From Acidiferrum sp963764675 (GTDB lineage: Bacteria > Acidobacteriota > Terriglobia > Acidiferrales > UBA7541): a stretch of 64,000 nucleotides of DNA. The stretch lies in NCBI GenBank assembly GCA_963764675.1, contig CAVXTQ010000011.1:1-64000 (forward strand), read 5' to 3'. Shown piece after piece: positions 36,131 to 44,440 of the stretch. The translations under genes were made by a program, and so were the position numbers. How positions within the stretch are numbered: the first letter of the stretch is position 1; each line of letters opens with the position of its first letter. The notes below the pieces were generated by a model, which was given only the letters and a program-made list of their open reading frames with translations, was not told the DNA's origin and did no database searches.

Positions 36131-36757
36131 ATATGTCCTGAACATCGGGCTTGGCGTCCGGCACGCCGCATTTTCAACTAGCATACATCCAGCGGTCAGA
36201 CCGCCGCGCTCTAGTCAGCGACTTGATCGATCAATTCCCTTTCGTGTCTGTGGCTCCCCGATTCTTGCACCCGAGATTCTCTCTCGAAGTGAAGACAGTT
36301 GTGGGAATCAAAACAACCAATGCACAGCCTAGTTATCACATCCGATAGCTCCTTCTCCGGTTACTTCAATCGTAGAATGCCCCTAGGAAGCAGTAAGGAA
36401 CCCTTACGCGCATTATTTTTGCTTCCTTAGGTCTTGGCTCAAGGAAACCTGTTTCGATGCCACATTGCTGTGAAATAACCCCTTTGACTTCATATAGTTA
36501 GCAAATGCCACTGACCCCTGGGAGCTTGCTAACCACTGCGTTTTCAGGCAGTTAACGGCAATTTACGCAACTGCGCGAACGAAGGTCCCGCAGCCAAGTA
36601 GCAATCTCCGACAGTGCCGCGATTCGCCCGAGAATCGGCGGATTACGAAGCATTGTGACCCACAGATTCGATCTCCATGATTGATCGTCGGAGCAAAGAG
36701 CGCTTATAGCTTGGTTTCTGAGTCTGAAGCGATCCAAACGGGTCCTGTCGATTCTGG
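36131..36757. other. Non-coding stretch with the second direct-repeat copy
   Basis: No frame here resembles a protein. The stretch contains the direct repeat at 36628-36670 and a small hairpin near 36392 (AGTAAGGAACCCTTAC). Confidence 0.5.
36628..36670. repeat. Direct repeat copy 2 (partner at 33682)
   Basis: Same orientation as 33682-33724. The two copies bracket about 2.9 kb holding the interrupted membrane-protein gene and its IS3 element, which may mark the ends of an acquired segment. Confidence 0.7.
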
Positions 36758-37273
36758 CTAAGCGTGGTGCTTGTCGGCTTTCATATGTTCGTGCTGTTCC
36801 TGTTCTTCCTTGTAAATATCTGGAATCCCCAGGATGCCTTTGGCGGGAAGGTGGCGAAGAAAATCGACCACTTTCCACATCTCGTCGTCACTGAGTGTCC
36901 CCTTCCAGGCTGGCATTCCCGAAGGATTGATGCCGTTCTCGATAATCCACTTCAACTGGCCATCCTTGTAGTCCTGCACATCTTTCGAGGAGAGCGAAGG
37001 AACCGAAGGCGACATCTTGTCAGCGAACGGCACTCCTGTAGCCTCACCATCCAACCCGTGACAGATACCGCAGTGATGGCCGAAATGTTCTCGCCCGTCG
37101 GCAATGTTTTCCTCTGTGGCTGGGAGTGGATTCTGGATGTCTTTTCCTCCGACAGTAATCCTGTGTTTAACTTCCTTCGCAACTTGGCTCTCTGCCGCAC
37201 CAGGTTTGCTGACGCGGCACCCGGATACGAGTAGCATGGCGCAAGCAAGAAAACACTTCCATGTGGCGTGCAT
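36758..37273 (-). CDS. Cytochrome c lipoprotein
   Basis: A 172-residue protein from the ATG at 37273, chosen because GGAGGAATTG lies directly upstream. The N-terminus MHATWKCFLACAMLLVSGCR is a lipoprotein signal with lipobox LVSGC. A single class I haem site CGICH is followed by the distal methionine region NPSGMPAWKGTLSDDEMW. The C-terminus is His-rich (EQEQHEHMKADKHH), a possible metal-binding tail. It probably carries electrons at the outer face of a membrane. A palindrome at 37342-37355 upstream suggests regulation by the neighbouring Crp/Fnr protein. Confidence 0.88.
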   Translation of the reverse strand: MHATWKCFLACAMLLVSGCRVSKPGAAESQVAKEVKHRITVGGKDIQNPLPATEENIADGREHFGHHCGICHGLDGEATGVPFADKMSPSVPSLSSKDVQDYKDGQLKWIIENGINPSGMPAWKGTLSDDEMWKVVDFLRHLPAKGILGIPDIYKEEQEQHEHMKADKHHA

Positions 37274-37341
37274 CAATTCCTCCGTGTGTTCTTTGGTTCC
37301 CTGGAGCGTCTCAGGTTCGCACACCCTCGGAATAGTTTGTG

Positions 37342-37355
37342 TTACGTAGGTAACT
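37342..37355. promoter_or_regulatory. Palindromic operator candidate for a Crp/Fnr protein
   Basis: GTTACGTAGGTAAC followed by TGAC lies 69 bp upstream of the cytochrome c start. The same GTTAC-N4-GTAAC-TGAC pattern occurs at 38326, upstream of the other cytochrome gene. Confidence 0.55.
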
Positions 37356-37560
37356 GACACCTGTTAGCGCCGGGCGGTATAGGGAGGCGACTACATCCAT
37401 TCATGCCGTAGATATGCATCGGCCTTTCGCAGGCTTTGAACGCCTTGCGACGCGAGCGTCAAGACAATATCGTTACATTTGCTAACTTGAGGACTGTCGA
37501 AATGGGGTGTTACTGTACTCGACTGTCGTGCCTCAATGGTGTAGCAGCGAGCAAACCTTC

Positions 37561-38274
37561 ATGAAGTTGATCGAAGTGCCTCCCACAGATGACGACTCAG
37601 TAGCTCGTCAGGCAGCCGTTTCCACTGCACTGGCAAGCGTCTTTCGAGGTAAGTTTTGCGACGCCATCCTGCCCAAGCGAAGGGTATCGCGCTTTCAGAA
37701 AAATGATGTGATTTACGATGTAGGAGATCAAAACCGAACCTTCTTTTTTCTTCAAACGGGCTACGTCAAGGTCGGGACCGTCAGTCAGGACGGCCGAGAG
37801 ATTATTTACGACGTCCGCAAAGGTGGAGATCTCGTAGGCGAACTGTGTGTTTGCGGGCGTCCGCGTCCCGACCGGGCGGTCGCGTTGGAAGAGACTGGCG
37901 CGATACCGGTTCCCTATGAGGAGGTCATCAAAGTTGTGCAGAGCCAGCCGGAAATGGTCGGCCGGCTCGTCGAATTTCTCTGCCAGGCGCTGGCTGAAGC
38001 GTACGAACAGGTCAACACTCTGGCACTGGATGATATTCTCCACCGCTTAGCGAAAGTTCTGATCGGACTGGCGGGAAAGATCGGCTCGCAGGTAGGTCAA
38101 AGCGTAGAGATTTCGACTTACCTTACTCAGGAAGAAATCTCGCAGATGGTTGCGGCTCGTCGAGAGCGAGTTTCCACGGCACTAAACTTGTTGCGGCGAC
38201 ATGGCGCGATTCAGTATTCGAATCATGGGCGGTTAGTGTTGAATATCGAAATCCTAAAAAATCACGCGGGATAA
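37561..38274 (+). CDS. Crp/Fnr-family transcription regulator
   Basis: About 238 residues from the ATG at 37561; the frame is open to 37507 and neither start has a strong ribosome binding site. The N-terminal cyclic-nucleotide-binding fold shows RFQKNDVIYDVGDQNRTFFF and GGDLVGELCVCGRPRPDRAV. The C-terminal winged helix is LTQEEISQMVAARRERVSTA then LNLLRRHGAI. The N-terminal cysteine cluster of oxygen-sensing FNR is absent, so iron-sulphur sensing is unlikely. It lies between a cytochrome c gene and a di-heme peroxidase-like gene, both carrying the same palindrome, which suggests it controls them. Confidence 0.87.
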   Translation: MKLIEVPPTDDDSVARQAAVSTALASVFRGKFCDAILPKRRVSRFQKNDVIYDVGDQNRTFFFLQTGYVKVGTVSQDGREIIYDVRKGGDLVGELCVCGRPRPDRAVALEETGAIPVPYEEVIKVVQSQPEMVGRLVEFLCQALAEAYEQVNTLALDDILHRLAKVLIGLAGKIGSQVGQSVEISTYLTQEEISQMVAARRERVSTALNLLRRHGAIQYSNHGRLVLNIEILKNHAG

Positions 38275-38325
38275 TCAAGGGGCCTACTGTTCCGCTCGTA
38301 TTCCAACCGGTATTTTCATGTATTC

Positions 38326-38339
38326 GTTACACGCGTAAC
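38326..38339. promoter_or_regulatory. Palindromic operator candidate for a Crp/Fnr protein
   Basis: GTTACACGCGTAAC followed by TGAC lies 109 bp upstream of the di-heme protein start and matches 37342-37355 at both half-sites and in the TGAC tail. Confidence 0.55.
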
Positions 38340-38448
38340 TGACCCTTACCCACAAGATTGATAAACAGCGTAAGCCCCATCGCGGCGAGCGGGAGCTTTC
38401 CTATGAGCCCTGGAACGCCGGGAGGGCCTACACCTAGAGGTCGTGAAC

Positions 38449-39837
38449 ATGAGAAACGGAATCGGACTCCGCCCCGTTGTTGTTGTTCTTCTGATTGGCG
38501 CTTTACTCGGGACCTCCCTGTGCACCACTGCGCAGAATGGTTTCGCCGGAAAGACTCCTGGCGCTCAGGAGGTGGCCGTCGAAGAGAACGCAGGCCGAGA
38601 AGCGTCGAGTTTTGACGTGGCAGGTCGAAACGACACCGAAGAGATGTTCAAACAGGGCCAGGAAATCTTTCGCTTTGACACATTCGGCGACGAAGCATTC
38701 TGGGGCGACACCCTTCAGCTTCACAAGGCGATTGCAGGCGCAAAACTAGGAGGTGTCGGGCCCGGAGTGAGCGCCCGGATGGCATTGGCCGTAGGCCTCA
38801 AGGTGGACGTGGGCGCGCTTCCGCCAGAGCTAATCCAAGCCTTGAAAAGTGGCAAGGTCAACCTGGACGACCCAGCCACGACGGTTGCGCTATTGAAGTT
38901 GAATGCTGTTATCGGTGTGACAGGCGTCTTCAACGCAAAGGGCGCTCTCAGCTCAATGGGCATTCAGTGTGCATTTTGTCATTCCACCGTTGACGACTCG
39001 CTGGCTCCCGGGATTGGTCACCGGCTGGACGGGTGGGCGAACCGGGATTTGAACGTTGGGGCGATTGTTGCTCTGGCTCCCCACCTCGAGCCAATAGCGG
39101 ATTTGTTGAAGGTGGATGTGACGACCGTGAAGAAGGTGCTGAACAGCTGGGGTCCCGGGCATTTTGACGCCGAGTTATTCCTGGATGGTAAAGCTTTTCG
39201 CCCGGATGGAAAGACTGCCGCCGTGCTGATTCCACCTGCATTCGGACTTGCGGGCGTGAACTTGCATACCTGGACTGGATGGGGTTCAGTGACCTACTGG
39301 AATGCTTTCGTGGCGAATCTGGAGATGCACGGTAAGGGAACGTTCTTCGATCCGCGGCTCAACGATGCCACCCAATTTCCCGTAGCAGCCGCTGCGGGAT
39401 TTGGCAACGTTCGAAATACCCCCGACTTGATCACGCCTAAACTCGCCGATCTGCAATTCTATCAACTGGGCATTACTGCTCCGAAGCCGCCGAAGGGCAG
39501 CTTCGATGAAAACGCGGCGGCTCGCGGCAAGGAGCTTTTCGAAGGCCAAGCTAAATGTGCAACATGCCATGTTTTGCCGCTGTTTACCGAGCCCGGATGG
39601 AATATGCACACGCCAGAAGAGATCGGAGTCGACGATTTTCAGGCCAATCGCGCACCGGACAAACGCTACCGCACAGCTCCCCTGAAGGGGCTCTGGACGC
39701 ACACGAAGGGCGGCTTTTACCACGACGGCCGCTTCGCGACGCTTGGCGATGTCGTCCATCACTACAACAACTTTTTCGGGCTCGGTCTCAGTGATTCGCA
39801 GGTCCACGACCTGGTCGAATATCTGAGTTCGTTATGA
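38449..39837 (+). CDS. Di-heme cytochrome c peroxidase-like protein
   Basis: About 462 residues from the ATG at 38449 (AGAGGT upstream; GTG 38443 is possible). A signal peptide (RPVVVVLLIGALLGTSLCTT) directs export. Two haem c sites are visible: CAFCH (about residue 175) and CATCH (about 371). The C-terminal motif KGLWTHTKGGFYHDGRFATL then GDVVHHYN is typical of the CcpA/MauG superfamily. The first ~150 residues (ALPPELIQALKSGKVNLDDP) are unlike classical peroxidases. Roles in peroxide reduction or in oxidation of a substrate protein are both possible. Confidence 0.85.
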   Translation: MRNGIGLRPVVVVLLIGALLGTSLCTTAQNGFAGKTPGAQEVAVEENAGREASSFDVAGRNDTEEMFKQGQEIFRFDTFGDEAFWGDTLQLHKAIAGAKLGGVGPGVSARMALAVGLKVDVGALPPELIQALKSGKVNLDDPATTVALLKLNAVIGVTGVFNAKGALSSMGIQCAFCHSTVDDSLAPGIGHRLDGWANRDLNVGAIVALAPHLEPIADLLKVDVTTVKKVLNSWGPGHFDAELFLDGKAFRPDGKTAAVLIPPAFGLAGVNLHTWTGWGSVTYWNAFVANLEMHGKGTFFDPRLNDATQFPVAAAAGFGNVRNTPDLITPKLADLQFYQLGITAPKPPKGSFDENAAARGKELFEGQAKCATCHVLPLFTEPGWNMHTPEEIGVDDFQANRAPDKRYRTAPLKGLWTHTKGGFYHDGRFATLGDVVHHYNNFFGLGLSDSQVHDLVEYLSSL

Positions 39838-40256
39838 CTGATTGCAATAGCGAGCCGCCAGCGCGGGATGGAACTTTTCACTTCGTGGCACCTAGCAAAC
39901 ATGCTCACAAACCAAGTTTCTAGACTCTTTTTGGGTAACGTGAATTCCGGCAAAATCATTCGCGGAGAAGCGGCGGTCACAGAAGCCACTTTATTACCAT
40001 CCACATTGGCAGCTGCCACTCCGTTAGTCACGTCGAAATGTGTGCCTTTTTGCACGGTAGCACTTTTCCCCCGTGTCTAAGATAACGTCTTGGATTACTC
40101 GCCGTTGATCCGAAGCTAGAAGAAAAGAAATGGCGACTGCAAAAGTCGAGAAGTGTGCACACCTCGTTTGTTCGCGGTGAGGCTATTGAAAGCTTTGGGT
40201 CACGGGGCCGGCGCAATCGAGCCAGCTAGTTAGGATGAAGACAGAGGAGATCCACC
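39838..40256. other. Intergenic stretch, no gene seen
   Basis: No supported coding sequence. It provides the 5' region of the cupin gene at 40257. Confidence 0.45.
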
Positions 40257-40727
40257 ATGGCACAACCGCAGAGAAAAGAATCACAGCCGCGCTCCGTCGG
40301 ACACGAGTCTATTGACGGGACGCTGAGCGAATCAGTACTCCAATTTAACTTAGCCAGCGAACTCGACAAGCTGCAGCGGGATGAATCGTGGCTGCCCCCA
40401 ATGGGGCGAAGTTCGAAGACGCTTGTAAAGTACCCGGATCTCCGCATTGTGCTGATCGCGATGAAGGCGAATACGCGCATGCATGAGCACACAGCGGCAG
40501 GCAGAATCTCGGTGCACACGCTTAACGGCCATATCCGGCTTCACCTGCCCGAGCGGGTGGTGGATCTCCCTGCGGGGAACTTGCTCACCCTGGATCAGTG
40601 CGTTTCTCATGATGTGGAGGCCTCCGAGGACAGCGCCTTTCTGCTGACGCTCTCGTGGCCACCTGAAACAAAGATTGTGGAGGCGAAGCCGCGCGGGAAG
40701 GAGACTACCCGCTCTAAACGAAAATAG
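40257..40727 (+). CDS. Cupin-domain protein
   Basis: A 156-residue protein; the ATG at 40257 has GAGGAGATCCACC upstream. The central region is a cupin barrel: motif 1 around RIVLIAMKANTRMHEHTAAG (metal-binding HEH) and motif 2 LPAGNLLTLDQCVSHDVEA (His). One barrel is seen. The N- and C-termini are polar, the latter strongly basic (KPRGKETTRSKRK). Many such small cupins bind a metal and small ligands; the substrate is unknown. It begins a run of plus-strand genes leading to the molybdoenzyme. Confidence 0.8.
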   Translation: MAQPQRKESQPRSVGHESIDGTLSESVLQFNLASELDKLQRDESWLPPMGRSSKTLVKYPDLRIVLIAMKANTRMHEHTAAGRISVHTLNGHIRLHLPERVVDLPAGNLLTLDQCVSHDVEASEDSAFLLTLSWPPETKIVEAKPRGKETTRSKRK

Positions 40728-40824
40728 CGGGAGGTCGCGCATAGGGCGCCGGGCTGTGTTGTCCGGCGTTCGTGTACTCACCGCGAGCACTGCTCTTGGT
40801 CAAGCTAACCCAGCGAGGTACATA

Positions 40825-41046
40825 GTGAAGCCACTCTCTTTGCGTGTTCTTCGATTATTCGGAGAAATGGGGAAGGATCGGCTGGACCTCCATGCGCTAT
40901 TCGAGGCGGCAGGCAACGAACCAGCCGAACGGGAGGGCGTGCTCGACGCCATCGATGAATTAACTCGCGCAGGTATGGTGGACGCGTGCGGTAGTGATTT
41001 CTACATGCTAACGGAAAGAGGTAAGCGGATGATCGCTCGATCTTGA
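40825..41046 (+). CDS. Small winged-helix-like hypothetical protein
   Basis: A 73-residue protein from a GTG at 40825 (GCGAGGT upstream), starting MKPLSLRVLRLFGEMGKDRL. The sequence predicts three helices and a beta wing (VLDAIDELTRAGMVDACGSD then FYMLTERGKRMI), similar to small winged-helix proteins found in Acidobacteria. DNA binding is possible but not shown. The longer frame upstream to 40675 is rejected because it overlaps the cupin gene. Confidence 0.6.
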   Translation: MKPLSLRVLRLFGEMGKDRLDLHALFEAAGNEPAEREGVLDAIDELTRAGMVDACGSDFYMLTERGKRMIARS

Positions 41047-41157
41047 GTAGAGGGCAACGCCGCATGTGTTGATACAAGCGAGTCGGTAAGACGAGATCAT
41101 AACGCCGGCGCAGGTGACCAAAGATGAGTTCACAGCAGGCACAGGAGTAAGCGGGAA

Positions 41158-41424
41158 ATGCCCATCGCAGAAGTTGTCCGCTTGATCGACCTCGTGAATT
41201 ACCAAGAAGGAGCCGTTGTCAGCCGGACGCTGGTCAACCGGGCGACGGGAACACTCACGCTGTTTGCCTTCGATGACGGCCAAGGCTTAAGTGAGCATAC
41301 AGCTCAGTTCGACGCAGTGGCACGCGCTTGGCGCGGTGCGCCCGCAAAAGCTCTTGGCGGCAGGCGAGGCCACCTAGTTCGTTTTACAGAGAGCTTACGA
41401 AAGAACCGAAAAACTAAGGTTTAA
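41158..41424 (+). pseudogene. Cupin gene with internal deletion and frameshift
   Basis: The first 50 residues are a normal small-cupin N-terminus (IDLVNYQEGAVVSRTLVNRA, then LFAFDDGQGLSEHTAQFDA). The barrel's middle strands are missing: right after this, a +1 frame reads QWHALGAVRPQKLLAAGEAT, resembling a cupin C-terminal strand (PHAL-A motif). The annotated frame instead runs through basic, non-homologous residues to 41424. So an internal deletion joined the two ends out of frame. The 88-residue product would not form a barrel. Confidence 0.6.
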
Positions 41425-41438
41425 GAGTGTGATGAATA

Positions 41439-42923
41439 ATGCCTCTTGACTATCCATTGTGGCTGCGGGCGGCGCACTTCTTCAATTTTCTTCTCCTGTC
41501 GCTTCTCATTCGGAGCGGTCTGGAGATCTTGAGTGCACATCCGAGACTTTACTGGAACGATCACTGTGCGCCGGGCACCGAATGGCTCAAGTTTACGAAG
41601 AAGCAGCGACCTGAGGACCGACTGTGGACGGCGAGTGACGAGGAAACCTCATTCCCGTCCGCGATTGCCCTGCCAGGTCACGAAAATCTAGGTCTCGGGC
41701 GGCACTGGCACTTTCTCGCCGATTTCGCGTGGCTGCTGACGGGTTTGACCTATGTCGTGATGCTGTTCGTCACTCCGGAGTGGCGGCGGCTAATCCCGAC
41801 TTCGTGGCAGATTGTCCCCGACGCATGGCACGCAATGCTTAGCTATCTGAGCTTCCACGTCGTGGAAACGCCGGGAGGATATAACGCACTACAGCAGTTG
41901 AGCTATGCGGCAGTGATATTCCTGCTTGCACCCTTCAGCATTGCGACGGGAGTAGCGATGTCCCCGGCCATCGCGGCCCGTTTCCCGTGGTACATCAAAA
42001 TCTTTCACGGACGGCAGGGCGCACGGAGTTTGCATTTCCTTGCTCTCTGCTCGTTCATCATATTTTTCATCGGGCATGTCACGATCGTGGCTCTGCATGG
42101 TTTCCGGAGAGAGCTGGCGCTAATTGTTCTAGGACAGACGCACAATCCGCAGTTAACGCTTGCTCTTGTGGTCTGGCTGTCCGGGTTGACCGGCATCGTG
42201 GTCATCCATACCGTGACCACCGTGTGTTCACGTCGCCGCCCGCGCTCTGTACAGAGGGCCACGCAGTCGATCACCGATCCGGTGCGCACACTTCTTTTCG
42301 GTCATGAAATGTCTGCCCAGCATTACTCACATGCGGACATCTCGCCATACTTCTGGGTCAATGGCCGGCCACCGAAAGAGGAAAGGTTTCTGGCGATGGC
42401 ACGCGAAAACTTTGCACACTATAGCCTGGAGGTTGGCGGATTGGTCGAAAGTCAGCTGCATCTAACACTGGCAGATCTTCGCGCAATGCCGAAACAAACT
42501 CAAATTACCAAGCACTGTTGCATCCAGGGCTGGTCAGGCGTTGCGGAATGGGGCGGTGTATCTCTGCATCACATCGTCGGACTTTGCCATCCGCTCCCCG
42601 CCGCCCGCTATATCGTTTTCTTTGCGTTCGACAATAAATCCACGTCGGAGCCACACGCCCAAGGGCCGGGGTACTTCTACGGCACGATTCGCTTAGAGTT
42701 GGCTGAAGATCCACAGACGATTCTTGCCTACGAAATGAACGGCCAGCCGCTGCCGATTCTGCACGGAGCGCCGCTCCGGCTTCGCGTTGAAACGCAGCTT
42801 GGATTCACGATGGTGAAGTACATCCGCGCAATCGAGTTCATCGCGGATTACAAAACCATTGGCCAAGGCCAAGGCGGTTGGCGGGAAGATTACCAGTATT
42901 TTAGCCAGGAGGCTGGGATCTGA
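41439..42923 (+). CDS. Cytochrome b561-like membrane domain fused to a molybdopterin (sulfite oxidase-fold) domain
   Basis: A 494-residue protein. Residues ~1-290 form a di-haem cytochrome b561-like membrane module with several helices and histidines (LWLRAAHFFNFLLLSLLI; RHWHFLADFAWLLTGLTYVV; SLHFLALCSFIIFFIGHVTI). Residues ~310-494 are a sulfite-oxidase-fold Mo domain: HCCIQGWSGVAEWGG carries the Mo-binding cysteine, followed by LAYEMNGQPLPILHGAPLRL and IGQGQGGWREDYQYF. No Tat signal precedes the Mo domain, so its side of the membrane is uncertain. An FNR-type reductase gene follows by 76 bp. Likely a membrane redox enzyme; the substrate is unknown. Confidence 0.87.
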   Translation: MPLDYPLWLRAAHFFNFLLLSLLIRSGLEILSAHPRLYWNDHCAPGTEWLKFTKKQRPEDRLWTASDEETSFPSAIALPGHENLGLGRHWHFLADFAWLLTGLTYVVMLFVTPEWRRLIPTSWQIVPDAWHAMLSYLSFHVVETPGGYNALQQLSYAAVIFLLAPFSIATGVAMSPAIAARFPWYIKIFHGRQGARSLHFLALCSFIIFFIGHVTIVALHGFRRELALIVLGQTHNPQLTLALVVWLSGLTGIVVIHTVTTVCSRRRPRSVQRATQSITDPVRTLLFGHEMSAQHYSHADISPYFWVNGRPPKEERFLAMARENFAHYSLEVGGLVESQLHLTLADLRAMPKQTQITKHCCIQGWSGVAEWGGVSLHHIVGLCHPLPAARYIVFFAFDNKSTSEPHAQGPGYFYGTIRLELAEDPQTILAYEMNGQPLPILHGAPLRLRVETQLGFTMVKYIRAIEFIADYKTIGQGQGGWREDYQYFSQEAGI

Positions 42924-42999
42924 TTTCACGAGGTTTGGCGGTTTCCCCAAAGAAACGACCTCAGGATTTGATCGAGGCACGTATCGGAAGGAGACAATT

Positions 43000-43740
43000 A
43001 TGAGCACTGCTGCGGCGTCACAAGGCTTCATCTGCAAACTGAAAGATCGCAGGGAAGTTGCGGAAGGCACCATGGCCTTCCATTTCGAAAAGCCATCAGG
43101 ATGGACATTCAAGGCCGGCCAGTATCTCGATATGACTTTGCTTGATCCTTCGGAGACGGATTCAGAAGGAAATGTGCGCAGTTTTTCGATCGCCAGCGCC
43201 CCTCACGAAGAAAGCTTGATGGTGGCCACGCGGATGCGCGATACGGCATTCAAACGTGTGCTGAAGACGATGCCGATTGGGACCGCTGTGAAGATCGAAG
43301 GGCCATCCGGGGATTTGATTCTTCAGAATGATTCTACGCGAGCGGCCGTATTTCTTACAGGCGGGATTGGCATCACTCCGTTTCGAAGCATTGTCCATTG
43401 GGCAGCGAAGGTGAAGTTGCCCCAGCGTGTTTTTCTCTTCTATTCCAACAGGCGGCCGGAAGATGCAGCATTCCTCGCGGACCTTCAGACCCTGGAAAGA
43501 GACAATCCAAAGTACAAGTTAATTGCCAGCATGACTGAAATGGAGAAATCGCATCGACCTTGGAACGGTGAAACCAGCTCGATCAATCAAGAGATGATCG
43601 GAAGACATTTGAAGGGTGCAGCGTCGCCTATCTACTACATTGCTGGCCCGCCAGGCATGGTGAACGGTTTGCACGAGATGTTGAGCAAAGTAGGGACGAA
43701 TGATGACGACATCCGCGCGGAAGAATTTGCAGGCTACTGA
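43000..43740 (+). CDS. FAD/NAD(P)-binding ferredoxin-reductase-type oxidoreductase
   Basis: A 246-residue flavoprotein from the ATG at 43000, which has AAGGAGAC upstream; the longer frame from 42859 overlaps the preceding gene. FAD-binding barrel: FKAGQYLDMTL then VRSFSIASAP (RxYS-like). NAD(P) domain: FLTGGIGITPFRSIV, VFLFYSNRRPEDAAF and YYIAGPPGMVNGLHEML. There is no 2Fe-2S domain, so it resembles flavodoxin/ferredoxin reductases. It probably passes electrons between NAD(P)H and the upstream b561-Mo protein, an inference from adjacency. Confidence 0.88.
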   Translation: MSTAAASQGFICKLKDRREVAEGTMAFHFEKPSGWTFKAGQYLDMTLLDPSETDSEGNVRSFSIASAPHEESLMVATRMRDTAFKRVLKTMPIGTAVKIEGPSGDLILQNDSTRAAVFLTGGIGITPFRSIVHWAAKVKLPQRVFLFYSNRRPEDAAFLADLQTLERDNPKYKLIASMTEMEKSHRPWNGETSSINQEMIGRHLKGAASPIYYIAGPPGMVNGLHEMLSKVGTNDDDIRAEEFAGY

Positions 43741-43812
43741 GCGGACCCTCCGATTTGACCGCTCGAACACCCTCGATGTGACAGGATTGGGCAGGAAAAT
43801 GGACGGTTGAAA

Positions 43813-43920
43813 ATGAAGAGTCCCGAATCGGATGCATTTGTCTTCTTTGGTGCCACTGGGGATCTAGCATACGAGCAGATCTTCCCTGCACTTCAGGCAA
43901 TGATCATCCACAGACACTAG
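43813..43920 (+). pseudogene. zwf: N-terminal relic of glucose-6-phosphate dehydrogenase
   Basis: A 35-codon frame, MKSPESDAFVFFGATGDLAY then EQIFPALQAM, ending IIHRH and a TAG. FGATGDLA is the nucleotide-binding signature at the start of glucose-6-phosphate dehydrogenase, a protein of about 500 residues. The remainder is absent downstream, so this is the 5' stub of a deleted gene. It lies 72 bp after the reductase gene. Confidence 0.75.
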
Positions 43921-43978
43921 CGGCACCCGAAGCCCCCGCTGTCAGAACGTTTGTGATGGCCAGGGTCGGAGAGACGCG

Positions 43979-44212
43979 CTAGCTTGGCTCCGTCCGTTTG
44001 GCGAGACAAGCGGTACATTCCAACTCCTGTCCAAGATGTTCAAGCCTGTCCTGAGGCGTTATTACCCAAGGGTGGATTGTCCAAGGCGGGTTGTGACGGA
44101 CGTGCTGCTGATGCCCGCATTCGAGCTCGGCTACCCAGTCGCAGTTTGCGTCCAAATGAAAATCAACGATCTTTTCGGGTACCCCGACCGATTTTGCTTG
44201 CATCGGCTTCAT
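43979..44212 (-). CDS. DUF3565-family small protein
   Basis: A 77-residue protein with the DUF3565 core: DANCDWVAELECGHQQHVRH, then NPPWTIHPWVITPQDRLEHL and ELECTACLAK. The cysteines and histidines suggest a small metal-binding fold. The role is unknown. The stop is at 43979 and the ATG at 44212; an internal ATG (MQAKS) three codons later is equally possible. It is transcribed opposite to the zwf stub. Confidence 0.8.
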   Translation of the reverse strand: MKPMQAKSVGVPEKIVDFHLDANCDWVAELECGHQQHVRHNPPWTIHPWVITPQDRLEHLGQELECTACLAKRTEPS

Positions 44213-44245
44213 TCAGCCCCAACCGATTTGCCCTCTGCAGCTCCT

Positions 44246-44440
44246 TTAATGGGCGAACCTTCGCGCTGAACGCGTTCGGAACTTGAAAAATCGTGTATCG
44301 CAGTCGTCGCACCTGTAGGGCCGCACAAATAATAATCGACATGCAATATGTTCGACAAAAGTCCTCGTGTGCGAATGGTGGATTAAATGGCTGCCGCAGT
44401 CCGGGCATTCGGGCGACCTCATAGCGAAACGCAGCCTCAT
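44246..44440 (-). CDS. Small zinc-ribbon-like protein
   Basis: A 64-residue protein from the ATG at 44440, with AAGGAAG upstream. Two CxxC knuckles are visible: PECPDCGSHLI and YRCDDCDTRFFKF, separated by about 30 residues with a hydrophobic centre (FVEHIACRLLFVRPY). The pattern matches small acidobacterial zinc-ribbon proteins. Longer frames over this region are rejected because their extensions are not conserved-looking. Function unknown. Confidence 0.65.
   Translation of the reverse strand: MRLRFAMRSPECPDCGSHLIHHSHTRTFVEHIACRLLFVRPYRCDDCDTRFFKFRTRSARRFAH

Noticed and set aside
36392..36440. Small hairpins (AGTAAGGAACCCTTAC and neighbours) as a terminator or ncRNA
   Set aside because: The stem is short, no T-run follows, and no gene ends nearby on the expected strand.
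42859..42999. Upstream extension of the reductase frame
   Set aside because: It overlaps the Mo-domain gene and lacks flavoprotein similarity; AAGGAGAC before 43000 fixes the start.
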